NCBI RefSeq assembly: GCF_009746585.1
Contig: NZ_WRPO01000010.1
Span: 1-64,000, forward strand
Length of the DNA: 64,000 nt
DNA from: Novosphingobium aquimarinum
GTDB taxonomy: Bacteria > Pseudomonadota > Alphaproteobacteria > Sphingomonadales > Sphingomonadaceae
Direction of reading: 5' to 3'
Part shown: positions 37,318-46,587 of the stretch, piece after piece
Position numbering within the stretch: the first letter of the stretch is position 1
Layout of the letters: each line of letters begins with the position of its first letter
Made by a program: the position numbers and the translations under genes
The notes under the pieces: generated by a model
Told to the model about the DNA's origin: nothing
Database searches by the model: none
What the model saw: the letters and a program-made list of their open reading frames with translations, nothing else

Positions 37318-37851
37318 TTACCGCAGGCCGCGAATGCCGCTGAAGTCGACGTCGACCACCCGGCCGTAGTTGTAATTGCAGTCGAAGCGACCGCTGTCAT
37401 AGCCGCGACGTCCCCGATAGCGATTGTTGACGACGACGCTGCCCTTCACATCGAAACCCTTGCCGGTACGCTTGACCTTGCGGATCTGGGTCACATTAGC
37501 GCGGCCATAGCGACTGGCGGATCGCTCTACCGCGCGGACACATCGCTCGACGGCGAGGCGCGGGTTGTCGCGGTAGCCTCGATAGCGGTTGCCGCGGTAG
37601 CGTCGGTCGTCATAGCGACGATCATAGCGACGGTCGTCGTAGCGATATCGCGAATTGTAGCTGTACCGTCCTCGATCGTTGTCGCTGGCGGCTGCCGCCA
37701 CCGCGGCTATGCCGCCGATGACGAGCGCGCCGGCGATCACTTCGCCCGCACCAATTCCACCATCGTGATCGCGCGCCATCGCAGGCGCTGCAGAGACCGC
37801 CAACGAACCGGCGGCCACGGTTCCAACCAGTATTTTGGCAAATCTCTCCAT
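37318..37851 (-). CDS. Exported Arg/Tyr/Asp-rich repeat protein
   Basis: A signal peptide (MERFAKILVGTVAAGSLAVSAAPAMA) is followed by a hydrophobic Gly/Ala segment (about residues 34-57) that could span a membrane, then a low-complexity run from about 62 to 95 made of RYDDRRYDRRY-like repeats. The C-terminal 80 residues (CVRAVERSASRYGRANVTQI, then FDCNYNYGRVVDVDF) look folded and hold two cysteines. The pattern is shared by many alphaproteobacterial exported proteins of unknown function. The gene is convergent with TRIC. Confidence 0.65.
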   Translation of the reverse strand: MERFAKILVGTVAAGSLAVSAAPAMARDHDGGIGAGEVIAGALVIGGIAAVAAAASDNDRGRYSYNSRYRYDDRRYDRRYDDRRYRGNRYRGYRDNPRLAVERCVRAVERSASRYGRANVTQIRKVKRTGKGFDVKGSVVVNNRYRGRRGYDSGRFDCNYNYGRVVDVDFSGIRGLR

Positions 37852-37964
37852 GGTTCAAATCCTCTGTACGGTCAGGCCCCATGCCCGACTTTGTAGAACC
37901 CTTTTACCAAGGTGCCCTTGAGGAGGCGCTGAACCACGGCTTCACCGAAAATTCATCTTTTGCG

Positions 37965-40142
37965 TCACTTTTCTGAACAGCTGATATCATCCAGCTTCGT
38001 CCAGTGTGCGAAAAACGCCAGCACATCGGCACTTTCCGCGATGATCTTGTCCGTGGGCTTGCCCGCCCCGTGCCCCGCCCTCGTTTCTATGCGGATCAGC
38101 CGGGGCTTCTCGCCGAGGTCCGCGTGCTGCAAAGCGGCGGTATACTTGAACGAATGGCCGGGCACGACGCGATCGTCGGTATCCGCCGTCGTCACCAGGA
38201 TTGCCGGGTAACGCTCGCCGTCACGGATGTTGTGGTAGGGCGAGTACGCGCGCAGCACGCGAAAATCCGCTTCCTTCGCAGGATCGCCATAGTCGTCGAT
38301 CCAGTAGCGACCTGCCGTGAAGCGATCGAAGCGCAGCATGTCCATGACCCCGACCTGGGCATTCGCTGCCGCGAACAGATCCGGCCGCTGATTGACGACA
38401 GCGCCGACCAGCATCCCGCCGTTGGAACCGCCCTGGATCGCAAGGCCATCCTGGGGCGTGATACCTTGCGCGATCAGGTACTCGCCCGCCGCGATAAAAT
38501 CGTCGAACGTGTTCTGCTTGTTCGTAAGCCGACCGGCATCATGCCAGGCCCGTCCATATTCCCCGCCGCCTCGAACATTGGCGAGCGCGAAGGCACCGCC
38601 TGCCTGCAGCCATGCCATTCTCGACGAGGAATAGCCGGGCGTCAGCGAGACATCGAAACCGCCATAACCGTAAAGCAGCGTCGGCAGGGCCTTCTTCGCC
38701 ATGGCGGCTGCCTTGGAACGCACGAGAAAGAGCGGAATGCGGGTTCCGTCCTTCGCGAGGTAGAAGCGCTGCTCGATCGCGAAGTCGTCAGGATCGAACG
38801 GGAGTGAGGGCTCGGCGAACGGCGTGATGTCGCCCGAGACGAGATCCATGCGATAGATGGTGGGTGGCCGATTGAAACTGGTGAAAGAGAAGAAGGTCTC
38901 GGGATCACCGGGCTTGCCGGAGAACCCGGAGGCAGTCCCGATATCGGTCATCGAAATCTCGCGCGGCGGGTTGCCATCGAGCGAGATGATTTCCGCTTTG
39001 CTTGCGGCATCCTCGAGGTAGTTGAGGATCAACTGCCCGCCCACGATCGTCGCCCGCGTCAGGATCGCGTTGGCTTCCGGGACGATCGTCTTCCAGCGCG
39101 GCTTGTGATCCGCCAGGTCGATCTGAACCAGGCGATAGCGCGGCGCATCGTGGTTGGTCACGAACCACAGCCGCGACCCGAGTCCATCGACCAGCTTCCA
39201 TTCGTCCGCGAACCCGCGAACGATCCGCCGCGCGTTCCAACGACGCTTACCGCTAGCGGCCAGATCGATGACATGGATTTCGTGCCGGGCATCGGTTCCG
39301 ACGACGCTGGTGATGATCGCCCAACGTCCGTCCGAGGTGAGTTGCGCGGAATTGTTGTATTCGCGGTGTCGCGGCGTCGCGAAGACCAACTCGTCTTCGG
39401 CTTGGGACGTACCGATACGGTGGAAGTAGACCGCCTGATCGTAGTTCAATCCCCGGAATTCGGCGCCGGGGTCGGGTGCGGGAAAACGCGAATAAAGAAA
39501 GCCAGTCTCGCCAACCCACTCCAGCGCGCTGAACTTCACCCAGCGCACTTCGTCCGAAAGCGTTTCGCCGCTGGCGACATCCAGCACCTTGAGGACGCGC
39601 CAGTCGCTCCCCCCATCCTGGATGCTGTAGAGAAGATACCGGCCCTCCCGCGAAGGCTCCCATGCGTCGAGCGCGACCGCACCATCGCCAGCCCAGGTGT
39701 TCGGGTCGAGCAACAGGCGCGGGGTTCCCTGCAGGCCTTGCCGGACGAACAGCTGCGACTGGTTCTGCAATCCGGAGTTTCGGGTATAGAAATACCGGCC
39801 CCCGGCCTTTGCCGGCAGGCCGAACCGTTCGAAATCGAACAGTGCGCGGATCCGCTCGGCAAAGCTGTCGCGCATCGGCAGATCGTCGAGTTGGGACCGC
39901 GTCAGTGCGTTCTGGCGTTCCACCCAGCTGGCAACGTCCGGATCGGTTCGAACATCGTTCTCGAGCCACCGATAGGGATCGGCGATAACCTCACCGAAGT
40001 GGTCCTCCGTCACGGCCTCACGGCGGGTTTCAGGATACACCAGCGGCTCCATGGCTTGCGCCAAAGTGGGGCTCGGCCACGCCAGCCACAAGGCCGCCGC
40101 CAACCGCAGCGCGATACTCACAATGATCCTCTCCACACGCAA
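37965..40142 (-). CDS. Exported prolyl oligopeptidase (S9A)
   Basis: A signal peptide (ALRLAAALWLAWPSPTLAQ) directs a 725-residue enzyme to the periplasm. The N-terminal and central part form the seven-bladed propeller typical of S9A (YRWLENDVRTDPDVASWVERQN at the start is a hallmark). The C-terminal alpha/beta hydrolase has the catalytic Ser in AIQGGSNGGMLVGA, Asp in TADTDDRVVPGHSFKY and His in RAGHGAGKP. It cleaves short peptides after proline. Its start at 40142 overlaps the tail of the rplQ terminator, so its promoter should lie within or beyond that hairpin. Confidence 0.9.
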   Translation of the reverse strand: MRVERIIVSIALRLAAALWLAWPSPTLAQAMEPLVYPETRREAVTEDHFGEVIADPYRWLENDVRTDPDVASWVERQNALTRSQLDDLPMRDSFAERIRALFDFERFGLPAKAGGRYFYTRNSGLQNQSQLFVRQGLQGTPRLLLDPNTWAGDGAVALDAWEPSREGRYLLYSIQDGGSDWRVLKVLDVASGETLSDEVRWVKFSALEWVGETGFLYSRFPAPDPGAEFRGLNYDQAVYFHRIGTSQAEDELVFATPRHREYNNSAQLTSDGRWAIITSVVGTDARHEIHVIDLAASGKRRWNARRIVRGFADEWKLVDGLGSRLWFVTNHDAPRYRLVQIDLADHKPRWKTIVPEANAILTRATIVGGQLILNYLEDAASKAEIISLDGNPPREISMTDIGTASGFSGKPGDPETFFSFTSFNRPPTIYRMDLVSGDITPFAEPSLPFDPDDFAIEQRFYLAKDGTRIPLFLVRSKAAAMAKKALPTLLYGYGGFDVSLTPGYSSSRMAWLQAGGAFALANVRGGGEYGRAWHDAGRLTNKQNTFDDFIAAGEYLIAQGITPQDGLAIQGGSNGGMLVGAVVNQRPDLFAAANAQVGVMDMLRFDRFTAGRYWIDDYGDPAKEADFRVLRAYSPYHNIRDGERYPAILVTTADTDDRVVPGHSFKYTAALQHADLGEKPRLIRIETRAGHGAGKPTDKIIAESADVLAFFAHWTKLDDISCSEK

Positions 40143-40175
40143 AAAACGGCCGCGAGCCTAGCACTCGCGACCGTT
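40141..40175 (-). terminator. Terminator of the alpha ribosomal operon
   Basis: A strong GC-rich hairpin (stem ACGGTCGCGAG with CTCGCGGCCGT, seven-base loop) is followed on the minus strand by six T. It lies about 30 bases after the rplQ stop and is the end of the rpsM-rpsK-rpoA-rplQ transcript. Confidence 0.88.
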
Positions 40176-40202
40176 CCTGCAATCTTGCCAACCTGAAGGA
40201 GA

Positions 40203-40625
40203 TCAGGCCTCTTCGTATTCTTCCGCTTCGTTCATGACCGGACCGGAGTCCTTGCCCTTGGCATCAGTGTCACGGTCGACGAGCTCGATGATCGCGATCG
40301 GCGCAGCGTCCGACATGCGGATGCCGGCCTTGATGATGCGCGTGTAACCACCGCTGCGACCCGCATAACGCTCGGCCAGAACCTCGAACAGCTTGGCTTC
40401 CTGCGCTTGGTCCATCAGCCGGCTGTGCGCCAGACGACGGTTCGAAAGGCCGCCACGCTTCGCCAGCGTGATCAGCTTTTCGACGTAAGGGCGCAGTTCC
40501 TTGGCCTTGGGCGTCGTGGTCTGGATCTGCTCATGCTTGATGAGCGCGGCGGCCATGTTGCGCAGGAGGGCGGCGCGGTGGCCGGACTTGCGCTGCAACT
40601 TACGGCCGGAAATCTTATGGCGCAT
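40203..40625 (-). CDS. rplQ: Ribosomal protein L17
   Basis: L17 binds 23S rRNA near the exit tunnel. The N-terminal signature [25 protein letters not shown] is complete, followed by [31 protein letters not shown], read here in shorter form. The 140-residue protein carries a normal-length core plus an acidic tail (NEAEEYEEA) seen in alphaproteobacterial L17. It is the last gene of the operon, 91 bases after rpoA, and is followed by a strong terminator. Confidence 0.97.
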   Translation of the reverse strand: MRHKISGRKLQRKSGHRAALLRNMAAALIKHEQIQTTTPKAKELRPYVEKLITLAKRGGLSNRRLAHSRLMDQAQEAKLFEVLAERYAGRSGGYTRIIKAGIRMSDAAPIAIIELVDRDTDAKGKDSGPVMNEAEEYEEA

Positions 40626-40716
40626 TGAATTTATTCCTTCGTTCGCTAGCGGGCCGTATCAGGCACCCGCTGTCAGGCCGGAAAACGGGGTCCGGCCCAA
40701 GCCCCTGGAGCGGTGA

Positions 40717-41775
40717 TCAGCCGAGCAGTTCCTGCTCGAGCTTCTTCGCCATTTCCTCGATGTTCTCGGGCGGCCATCCGGGGATGTCCATGCCGAGACG
40801 CAGGCCCATGCTCGAAAGCACTTCCTTGATTTCGTTGAGCGACTTGCGGCCGAAATTCGGCGTGCGCAGCATCTCGGCTTCGGTCTTCTGGACCAGATCG
40901 CCGATGTAGATGATGTTGTCGTTCTTGAGGCAGTTGGCCGAGCGTACCGACAGCTCCAGCTCATCCACCTTCTTGAGCAGGTAGCGATTGAGCTGGTTGG
41001 TGTCGCTCTCTTCGGGGGCGGCAGCAGCCATGCCGATCATCGGCGACTGGCCAACCGGAGCCACGTCCTCGAAGTGGACGAACAGCGCGAGCTGGTCCTG
41101 CAAGATGCGCGCAGCGTAAGCGACCGCATCTTCGGGCGTGACCGTACCGTCGGTTTCAACGGTCAGGTTGAGCTTGTCGAAGTCGAGCTCCTGACCGATA
41201 CGCGCGTTGTCGACCTTGTAGCTGACCTGCCGAACCGGCGAATAGAGCGAGTCGATCGGGATCAAGCCGATCGGCGCATCGATCGGACGGTTCTGCACCG
41301 CCGGAACGTAGCCCTTACCGACGTCCGCCGTCAGTTCCATGTTCAGCGTCGCGCCCTCGTCGAGGTGGCAGATCACGAGGTTCTTGTTCATCACCTCGAT
41401 GTCGCCCGTCACCGCGATGTCGCCCGCCTTGACTTCGGCCGGACCGATCGCCGACAGCTGAAGGCGCTTCGGCCCTTCGCCCTGCATGCGCAGCGCGATC
41501 TGCTTGACGTTGAGGACGATGTCCGTCACGTCCTCGCGCACGCCGGCCAGCGAGGAGAACTCGTGGAGCACGTTGTCGATCTTGATCGAGGTGATTGCGG
41601 CACCCTGAAGCGACGACAGCAGGACACGGCGCAGGGCATTGCCGAGCGTGAGGCCAAAGCCGCGCTCGAGAGGTTCCGCGACGAAGGTCGCGCGGAGCTT
41701 GGGGTCGGCTCCGGGCTTGATCTCAAGGCTGTTCGGCTTCTTGAGCTCCTGCCAGTTCTTCATGTTGACGCTCAT
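40717..41775 (-). CDS. rpoA: RNA polymerase alpha subunit
   Basis: Alpha dimerises to start RNA polymerase assembly and contacts activators. The N-terminal domain shows [25 protein letters not shown], and [17 protein letters not shown]; the C-terminal domain has [16 protein letters not shown] and [21 protein letters not shown], the DNA- and activator-binding helices. At 352 residues it is the alphaproteobacterial length. The ATG at 41775 follows GGGGAAG; another Met four codons on is an alternative. It is 109 bases downstream of rpsK. Confidence 0.97.
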   Translation of the reverse strand: MSVNMKNWQELKKPNSLEIKPGADPKLRATFVAEPLERGFGLTLGNALRRVLLSSLQGAAITSIKIDNVLHEFSSLAGVREDVTDIVLNVKQIALRMQGEGPKRLQLSAIGPAEVKAGDIAVTGDIEVMNKNLVICHLDEGATLNMELTADVGKGYVPAVQNRPIDAPIGLIPIDSLYSPVRQVSYKVDNARIGQELDFDKLNLTVETDGTVTPEDAVAYAARILQDQLALFVHFEDVAPVGQSPMIGMAAAAPEESDTNQLNRYLLKKVDELELSVRSANCLKNDNIIYIGDLVQKTEAEMLRTPNFGRKSLNEIKEVLSSMGLRLGMDIPGWPPENIEEMAKKLEQELLG

Positions 41776-41884
41776 GGACTTCCCCTGGGGTTTTCTTGCT
41801 GGCGGCGGTCACAGACCCGGAGACCCGGGCCGGGACCGATCCTGACAGCGGACGGCGACCGGTTCGCCGCCCGCTTGGGCTCGA

Positions 41885-42274
41885 TCAAACGCGGCGACGC
41901 TTGGAAGGACGGACGCCGTTATGCGGGATCGGCGTAACGTCCCGGATCGAGGTGATGGTGAAGCCAACGGCCTGCAGGGCGCGAAGCGCGCTCTCACGAC
42001 CCGAGCCGGGGCCCTTGACCTCGACTTCGAGCGTGCGAACGCCGTGTTCGGCCGCCTTCTTGCCGGCATCGTCGGCCGCGACCTGCGCGGCGTACGGGGT
42101 CGACTTGCGGCTGCCCTTGAAGCCCATCATGCCGGCGGACGACCATGAAATGGCGTTGCCCTGGGCATCGGTGATGGTCACCATGGTATTGTTGAAGCTG
42201 GCATTGACGTGCGCGATGCCGCTGGAAATGTTCTTACGCTCGCGGCGCTTAATGCGCTGGGGTTCGCGTGCCAT
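41885..42274 (-). CDS. rpsK: Ribosomal protein S11
   Basis: S11 shapes the platform of the 30S subunit and helps mRNA-start selection. The 129-residue sequence has the family blocks [41 protein letters not shown] and [20 protein letters not shown] with the basic C-terminal KRRRV. It lies between rpsM and rpoA in the usual alpha-operon order. Confidence 0.98.
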   Translation of the reverse strand: MAREPQRIKRRERKNISSGIAHVNASFNNTMVTITDAQGNAISWSSAGMMGFKGSRKSTPYAAQVAADDAGKKAAEHGVRTLEVEVKGPGSGRESALRALQAVGFTITSIRDVTPIPHNGVRPSKRRRV

Positions 42275-42337
42275 GATCGTCTGTCCTGTCGAATAGAGCT
42301 GGGGAAGACCGGGTGCCCCGTGAAGGGGCGCGCCGGC

Positions 42338-42706
42338 TTACTTCTTCTTGCCGGCGATCGGCTTGGCCTTACCCTTGCGGGTGCGCGCATTGGTATGCGT
42401 GCGCTGGCCACGAACCGGCAGGCCCCTGCGGTGACGCAGGCCACGATAGCAGGCGAGATCCATCAGACGCTTGATGTTCATCGCGGTTTCGCGGCGAAGG
42501 TCGCCTTCGACGGTGTGATCGGCGTCGATCGTCTCGCGGATCTGCAGCACTTCGGCGTCGGACAGGTCCTGGACGCGGCGGGCGTGATCGATGCCCAGCT
42601 TATCCGCAATTTCGACCGCCTTCTTGCGGCCGATTCCATGGATGTAGGTAAGCGCAATGATAACGCGCTTGTTGGTGGGGATGTTGACCCCGGCAATACG
42701 AGCCAC
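42338..42706 (-). CDS. rpsM: Ribosomal protein S13
   Basis: S13 sits in the head of the 30S subunit and contacts the P-site tRNA and L5. The 122-residue sequence begins [22 protein letters not shown] and includes [31 protein letters not shown] and the basic tail [25 protein letters not shown] (shown in part). It is the first gene of the alpha block here. The gene upstream on the same strand is not adk but an exported SRPBCC-like protein, with a candidate promoter in between. Confidence 0.98.
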   Translation of the reverse strand: MARIAGVNIPTNKRVIIALTYIHGIGRKKAVEIADKLGIDHARRVQDLSDAEVLQIRETIDADHTVEGDLRRETAMNIKRLMDLACYRGLRHRRGLPVRGQRTHTNARTRKGKAKPIAGKKK

Positions 42707-42855
42707 TTAATTCTCCTGCTCCACAGGGCCAAACTGGCAGGCCCTATCTCATAGCGTAACACCCGCAAAACAGGCCGCCCGGTCGGGCAGAAATCCGGTA
42801 TGCGTCGGGCATGATTTTGCCCGAGATTCCGAACCGTTCTGTCGAGTGAAGGGCG

Positions 42856-42884
42856 CGCTTAGACCGATTCGGCTGCACTGTCAA
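42856..42884 (-). promoter_or_regulatory. Candidate promoter of the alpha operon
   Basis: TTGACA (42884-42879 on the minus strand) is followed after exactly 17 bases by TAAGCG (42861-42856). It lies in the 291-base gap between the SRPBCC-like gene and rpsM and would give a leader of about 145 bases, which contains the dyads CGGGC...GCCCG and GCCCGACCGGGC. The strong -35 makes it the best promoter candidate in the super-cluster. Confidence 0.5.
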
Positions 42885-42997
42885 CGGCAGTGCAGCGCAA
42901 ACGGGAGGCCCACGACACGTCACTGCCGAGGCCTCTGGCGATGGAGAGAAACCTACTCCGTTTTTCCCCGTCAGTCAAAATATGGCCGCAGCCGAAC

Positions 42998-43729
42998 TCA
43001 TCGGCCCTCGATCGGGGCCGGCACGAATGCGTCCTCCGCGGCGGCGTCGGGATCGATCGGGAGAATCGCCGGCGGCGTGGCTTCTTCCGGCAATTGCGCC
43101 GGATCTGCGGACTTCGACGGCATCGGCCCTTCGCCGTCTGCTGTCGCATCGGGAGCCGTCATTCCGGTCGCCGTCGGGACCAGCGTGCCGCCAAGGCGGT
43201 CGGCCAATCGGCTGAGTTGATCAGCGAGAACCCCATCGACCGCCGGCGCCATGCGCGCCATGGGCGTGCGCATGTAGCCCGCGACGACATATTCCATCAG
43301 GATCCGAGTAGCGCCGTCTTCGGATTTGAGCTGGAACGTCAGCGTCCCGACCACGGCATCCGACTGCAGCGGCCCGAGAGCACCCGACAAGCGCAGCGCG
43401 CGAGCACGTTCGATGTAGATCACCCGCAGATGCTCGACGCTTCCGAGAGGGGCGGCATTCGGAGATTCCGGATTGCGCAAGATCTCGCACCAGCATCCGC
43501 CGGCGCGCGCATCCAGGGAAAGATTCGCCGCGTCCGCCGAAAACGTGTGCGCCGGGTTCCACCACCGTGAGGGCTCCACCAGGACGTCCCAGGCTTCCTG
43601 CGCAGACACCGGCACTTCGGCAACTTGCCGGATGACAAATCCGCGTTCGGACGCCTCGCTCACGTTCGCGAGGGCGGGAGAAGAGAACGACAGAAAGGCG
43701 AGCAAGGCCGAGAGCGCGCACTTCAACAT
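42998..43729 (-). CDS. Exported SRPBCC-like protein
   Basis: A signal peptide (MLKCALSALLAFLSFSSPALA) precedes a START/SRPBCC-like domain of about 150 residues: VIRQVAEVPVSAQEAWDVLVEPSRWWNPAHTF, a WCEILRN turn, and TLTFQLKSEDGATRILMEYVVAGYM. The Trp/Pro-rich WWNPAHTF segment is typical of the polyketide cyclase-like group. The last 75 residues are disordered, Pro/Ala/Asp-rich. Function is unknown, probably binding of a hydrophobic ligand. It is inserted between adk and rpsM, two genes that are normally adjacent; adk ends 28 bases upstream. Confidence 0.7.
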   Translation of the reverse strand: MLKCALSALLAFLSFSSPALANVSEASERGFVIRQVAEVPVSAQEAWDVLVEPSRWWNPAHTFSADAANLSLDARAGGCWCEILRNPESPNAAPLGSVEHLRVIYIERARALRLSGALGPLQSDAVVGTLTFQLKSEDGATRILMEYVVAGYMRTPMARMAPAVDGVLADQLSRLADRLGGTLVPTATGMTAPDATADGEGPMPSKSADPAQLPEEATPPAILPIDPDAAAEDAFVPAPIEGR

Positions 43730-43757
43730 CTGTTCCCTCCTGTCCCGGGCTTACGGT

Positions 43758-44402
43758 TCAGCCGATGATCGCCTCGATCGCTTCGGTCACCGAATCCATG
43801 TCGGCCATGCCATCGACCCGGCTGACGATACCTTTGGCCTCGTAGAACGGCAGGATCGGAGCCGTCTTGGCGCGATATTCCGCCATCCGGGTCCGAACCG
43901 TCTCTGCGTTATCGTCCGGGCGGCGCTTGAACTCGGTGCCGCCGCACTTGTCGCACGTGCCAGGCAAGCGCGGCTGCTCGAACTTGTCGTGATAGCCCTT
44001 CCCGCACGACGCGCAGGTAAAGCGGCCGGTGATGCGCTCGACCAGCGCGTCCTCGTTGACGTCGAGCTCGATCACGTGATCCAGCGTGCGGCCGCGATCG
44101 GACAGCAGTTTTTCGAGCGCCTGCGCCTGGGCTTCGGTCCGGGGATATCCGTCGAAGATGGCGCCGGATTCCGGCCCCATGGAATCGAGTTCCTCGCCGA
44201 TGATCCCCGAGACGATCTCATCGGATACGAGTTCGCCTCGCTCCATCACCGCCTTGGCCTTCAGCCCGGTCGGCGTTCCTGCCTTGACCGCGGCACGTAG
44301 CATGTCTCCCGTCGAGAGCTGGCGCATACCGCGACGCTCGACAAGTCGCTGCGACTGGGTGCCCTTCCCCGCTCCCGGCGGGCCCAGAAGAATGATGTTC
44401 AC
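43758..44402 (-). CDS. adk: Adenylate kinase
   Basis: Adk balances ATP, ADP and AMP. The P-loop GPPGAGKGTQSQRLVE is at residue 7, followed by STGDMLRAAVKAG, the signature FDGYPRTEAQAQAL, and a long LID domain with four cysteines (CASCGKGYHD and CDKCGGTEF) that should bind zinc, as in gram-positive and some alphaproteobacterial enzymes. The 214-residue length is that of the long form. It is 32 bases after secY, the usual spc-operon order. Confidence 0.97.
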   Translation of the reverse strand: MNIILLGPPGAGKGTQSQRLVERRGMRQLSTGDMLRAAVKAGTPTGLKAKAVMERGELVSDEIVSGIIGEELDSMGPESGAIFDGYPRTEAQAQALEKLLSDRGRTLDHVIELDVNEDALVERITGRFTCASCGKGYHDKFEQPRLPGTCDKCGGTEFKRRPDDNAETVRTRMAEYRAKTAPILPFYEAKGIVSRVDGMADMDSVTEAIEAIIG

Positions 44403-44434
44403 TTAGCCTCGATCCCCCGTGTCTCGACGCGCGC

Positions 44435-45802
44435 CTAGCGCAAACGGCCTTTCAGTTTGGCCTTCTTGATAAGGTCACCATACTGGTGCGCCAGCAGGTG
44501 CGACTGGATTTGCGTGATCGTGTCGACAGTGACGTTGACCACGATCAACAAGCTGGTTCCGCCAAGGAAAAGCAAGGGCAGACCGGTCTGCGAGATAAAG
44601 TATTCCGGTACGACGCACACCAAGGTCAGATAGATCGCGCCGACCACGGTAATCCGCGTGAGGACGTAATCGAGATAGTTGGCGGTGTTCTTGCCGGGAC
44701 GAATCCCGGGAATGAAGCCGCCGTTCTTCTTCAGGTTGTCCGCCGTCTCCTCAGGATTGAAGACGACAGCGGTGTAGAAGAAGCAGAAGAAGATGATGCC
44801 GGCGGCATAGAGCAGCATGTACAGCGGCTTGCCGTGACCCAGGTACTGGTTCAGCGAAACGACGAAGCTGCCAAGCGCGGTATCCGTCGAAAGCGAATTG
44901 CCCGCGAACTGCGTGATCGTCAACGGCAGCAACAGCAGCGAACTGGCGAAGATCGGCGGAATGACGCCTGCCGTGTTGATCTTGAGCGGCAAGTGGCTGC
45001 GATCGGCCTGCATCATCCCGCGCTGGGTGGCGCGCTTGGGATACTGGATCAGCAGCCGCCGTTGCGCTCGCTCCATGAAGCAGATGAAGAGGATCAGCAC
45101 GACGATCAGCGCGATCAGCGACAGGATCAGAAGGCTTCCGGTATCGCCCGCGCTATACTGTGCCATCAGCTGCGAGACGAACGTCGGCATCTGCGCGACG
45201 ATGCCCGCCATGATGATCAGCGAAACGCCGTTGCCGATGCCGCGCGAGGTGATCTGCTCGCCCAGCCAGAGCAGGAACATCGTGCCGCCGACGAGATTGA
45301 TTACGGCGCCCACGCGGAACATGTAACCGGGGCTGACGACCGCCTGCAGGCCGCTCTGCGCGGCGTAGGCTTCGAGGCCGGTGGCGACGAACCACCCCTG
45401 GATCGCGCACAGCAGCACCGTGCCGTAGCGCGTGTACTGATTGAGTTTCTTGCGCCCGGCCTCGCCTTCCTTCTTCAACGCCATCAGCGCGGGATGGAGC
45501 GAGGCGGCAAGCTGTACCACGATAGAGGCGGTGATGTACGGCATCACCCCCAGCGCGATCAGGCTCATCCGCGAGAGACTGCCACCCGAAAAGGTGTTGA
45601 ACAGGTCGAGAATACCGCCCTGAGTCTGGCTGTAGAGCGACTGCAGCACCAGCGGATTGATGCCGGGCAACGGCACGAAGCTCAGAAACCGGAACACGAT
45701 CAGCGCTCCGATCGTGAACCAGATCCGCTTCTTGAGCTCGGTCGCCTTGGAGAAATTGGCCAGGCTCAGGCTGCTGGCAATGTTGTCGGCGCGGGAAGCC
45801 AT
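44435..45802 (-). CDS. secY: Protein translocase subunit SecY
   Basis: SecY is the channel of the general secretion machinery in the inner membrane. Ten hydrophobic segments are visible, starting IWFTIGALIVFRFLSFVPLPG. The pore-plug region (GGILDLFNTFSGGSLSRMS), the segment GIGNGVSLIIMAGI and the cytoplasmic loop C5 (QYPKRATQRGM) are all present. The 455-residue length is typical. It lies between rplO and adk. Two dyads (45830-45868 and 45935-45966) lie in the 192-base gap from rplO. Confidence 0.97.
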   Translation of the reverse strand: MASRADNIASSLSLANFSKATELKKRIWFTIGALIVFRFLSFVPLPGINPLVLQSLYSQTQGGILDLFNTFSGGSLSRMSLIALGVMPYITASIVVQLAASLHPALMALKKEGEAGRKKLNQYTRYGTVLLCAIQGWFVATGLEAYAAQSGLQAVVSPGYMFRVGAVINLVGGTMFLLWLGEQITSRGIGNGVSLIIMAGIVAQMPTFVSQLMAQYSAGDTGSLLILSLIALIVVLILFICFMERAQRRLLIQYPKRATQRGMMQADRSHLPLKINTAGVIPPIFASSLLLLPLTITQFAGNSLSTDTALGSFVVSLNQYLGHGKPLYMLLYAAGIIFFCFFYTAVVFNPEETADNLKKNGGFIPGIRPGKNTANYLDYVLTRITVVGAIYLTLVCVVPEYFISQTGLPLLFLGGTSLLIVVNVTVDTITQIQSHLLAHQYGDLIKKAKLKGRLR

Positions 45803-45829
45803 TACGTCGGGAAAGCCTTCGTTATACGA

Positions 45830-45868
45830 TTCGACAAGGCCTTAACGCCTGTGGCGCGGCTTGTCGAA
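45830..45868 (-). promoter_or_regulatory. Hairpin ahead of secY
   Basis: Nine-base inverted repeat ttcgacaag (45830-45838) with cttgtcgaa (45860-45868), loop 21 bases, about 30 bases ahead of secY on the minus strand. It may influence translation of secY relative to the ribosomal genes; no known element was matched. Confidence 0.35.
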
Positions 45869-45934
45869 CCCGTGAAAGTGGTTGCCAATATAGTTCGTCG
45901 GTCGCCGGGTGAAACCCGTTGTCGCCGGAACGCA

Positions 45935-45966
45935 GAAAGGGCGAAGCGCCTGGCGCCCGCCCTTTC
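45935..45966 (-). terminator. Terminator-like hairpin after rplO
   Basis: Stem gaaagggcg (45935-45943) with cgccctttc (45958-45966), loop 14 bases, about 30 bases past the rplO stop. The T-run is weak, so partial attenuation between rplO and secY is more likely than a full stop. Confidence 0.45.
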
Positions 45967-45994
45967 GTACGATACCGATCAAATCACGGCAGGC

Positions 45995-46477
45995 TCAGGC
46001 CTCGACCGTCTCCTTGACGACGGTCACTTCGACCGAACCGCCGGACTTTTCCACGGCCTCACGAGCGCCCTTGGAGGCACCGGCGACCTTGAAGCTCGCC
46101 TTGGAGGTCAGCTCGCCCTTGCCCAGCAGTCTCACGCCGTGCTTGCCGCCGCGGGCCAGACCGGCCGCCTGCAGCGCCGCCTGATCGATCGTCGAAGAGG
46201 CATCGAGCTTGCCCGCATCGATGGCCTTCTGGATCATGCCCAGGTTCACTTCGGCGTAGTCCTTCGCGAACTTGGTGTTCGAGAAGCCACGCTTCGGGAG
46301 CCGCATGTGCAGCGGCATCTGGCCGCCTTCGAAGCCCTTGACGGCAACGCCCGAACGGCTCTTCTGGCCCTTCTGGCCACGCCCGCCGGTCTTGCCCTTA
46401 CCCGAGCCGATGCCACGGCCTACGCGCATGCGGCGATGACGGGCACCTTCGTTGTCACGGATTTCATTCAGTTTCAT
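45995..46477 (-). CDS. rplO: Ribosomal protein L15
   Basis: L15 is a late-assembly protein of the large subunit. The N-terminal glycine/basic stretch ([30 protein letters not shown], shown in part) is characteristic, followed by [26 protein letters not shown]. The 160-residue protein has a Lys/Ala/Val-rich end. In most bacteria rplO follows rpmD directly; here a lipoprotein gene lies between them. A dyad (GGACC...GGTCC at about 46565-46581) and a second short one precede it. Confidence 0.97.
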   Translation of the reverse strand: MKLNEIRDNEGARHRRMRVGRGIGSGKGKTGGRGQKGQKSRSGVAVKGFEGGQMPLHMRLPKRGFSNTKFAKDYAEVNLGMIQKAIDAGKLDASSTIDQAALQAAGLARGGKHGVRLLGKGELTSKASFKVAGASKGAREAVEKSGGSVEVTVVKETVEA

Positions 46478-46587
46478 ATCTGCACTCGCTTTCGCTTTTG
46501 TCGCGCTAATGGGAAGGCGGCCCCTTAAGGAAAAGAGTGACCGGTGTCACCCCCTAATTCCCGTTGGACCGCCCGATGGTCCGGACG

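Noticed and set aside
37560-37660. Repeated CGATAGCGACG-like units
   Set aside because: These are the DNA form of the Arg/Tyr/Asp repeats inside the exported protein at 37318-37851, not a CRISPR array: units are uneven and without spacers.
44486-46528. A 680-codon plus-strand open frame
   Set aside because: Antisense to secY and rplO, both intact on the minus strand.
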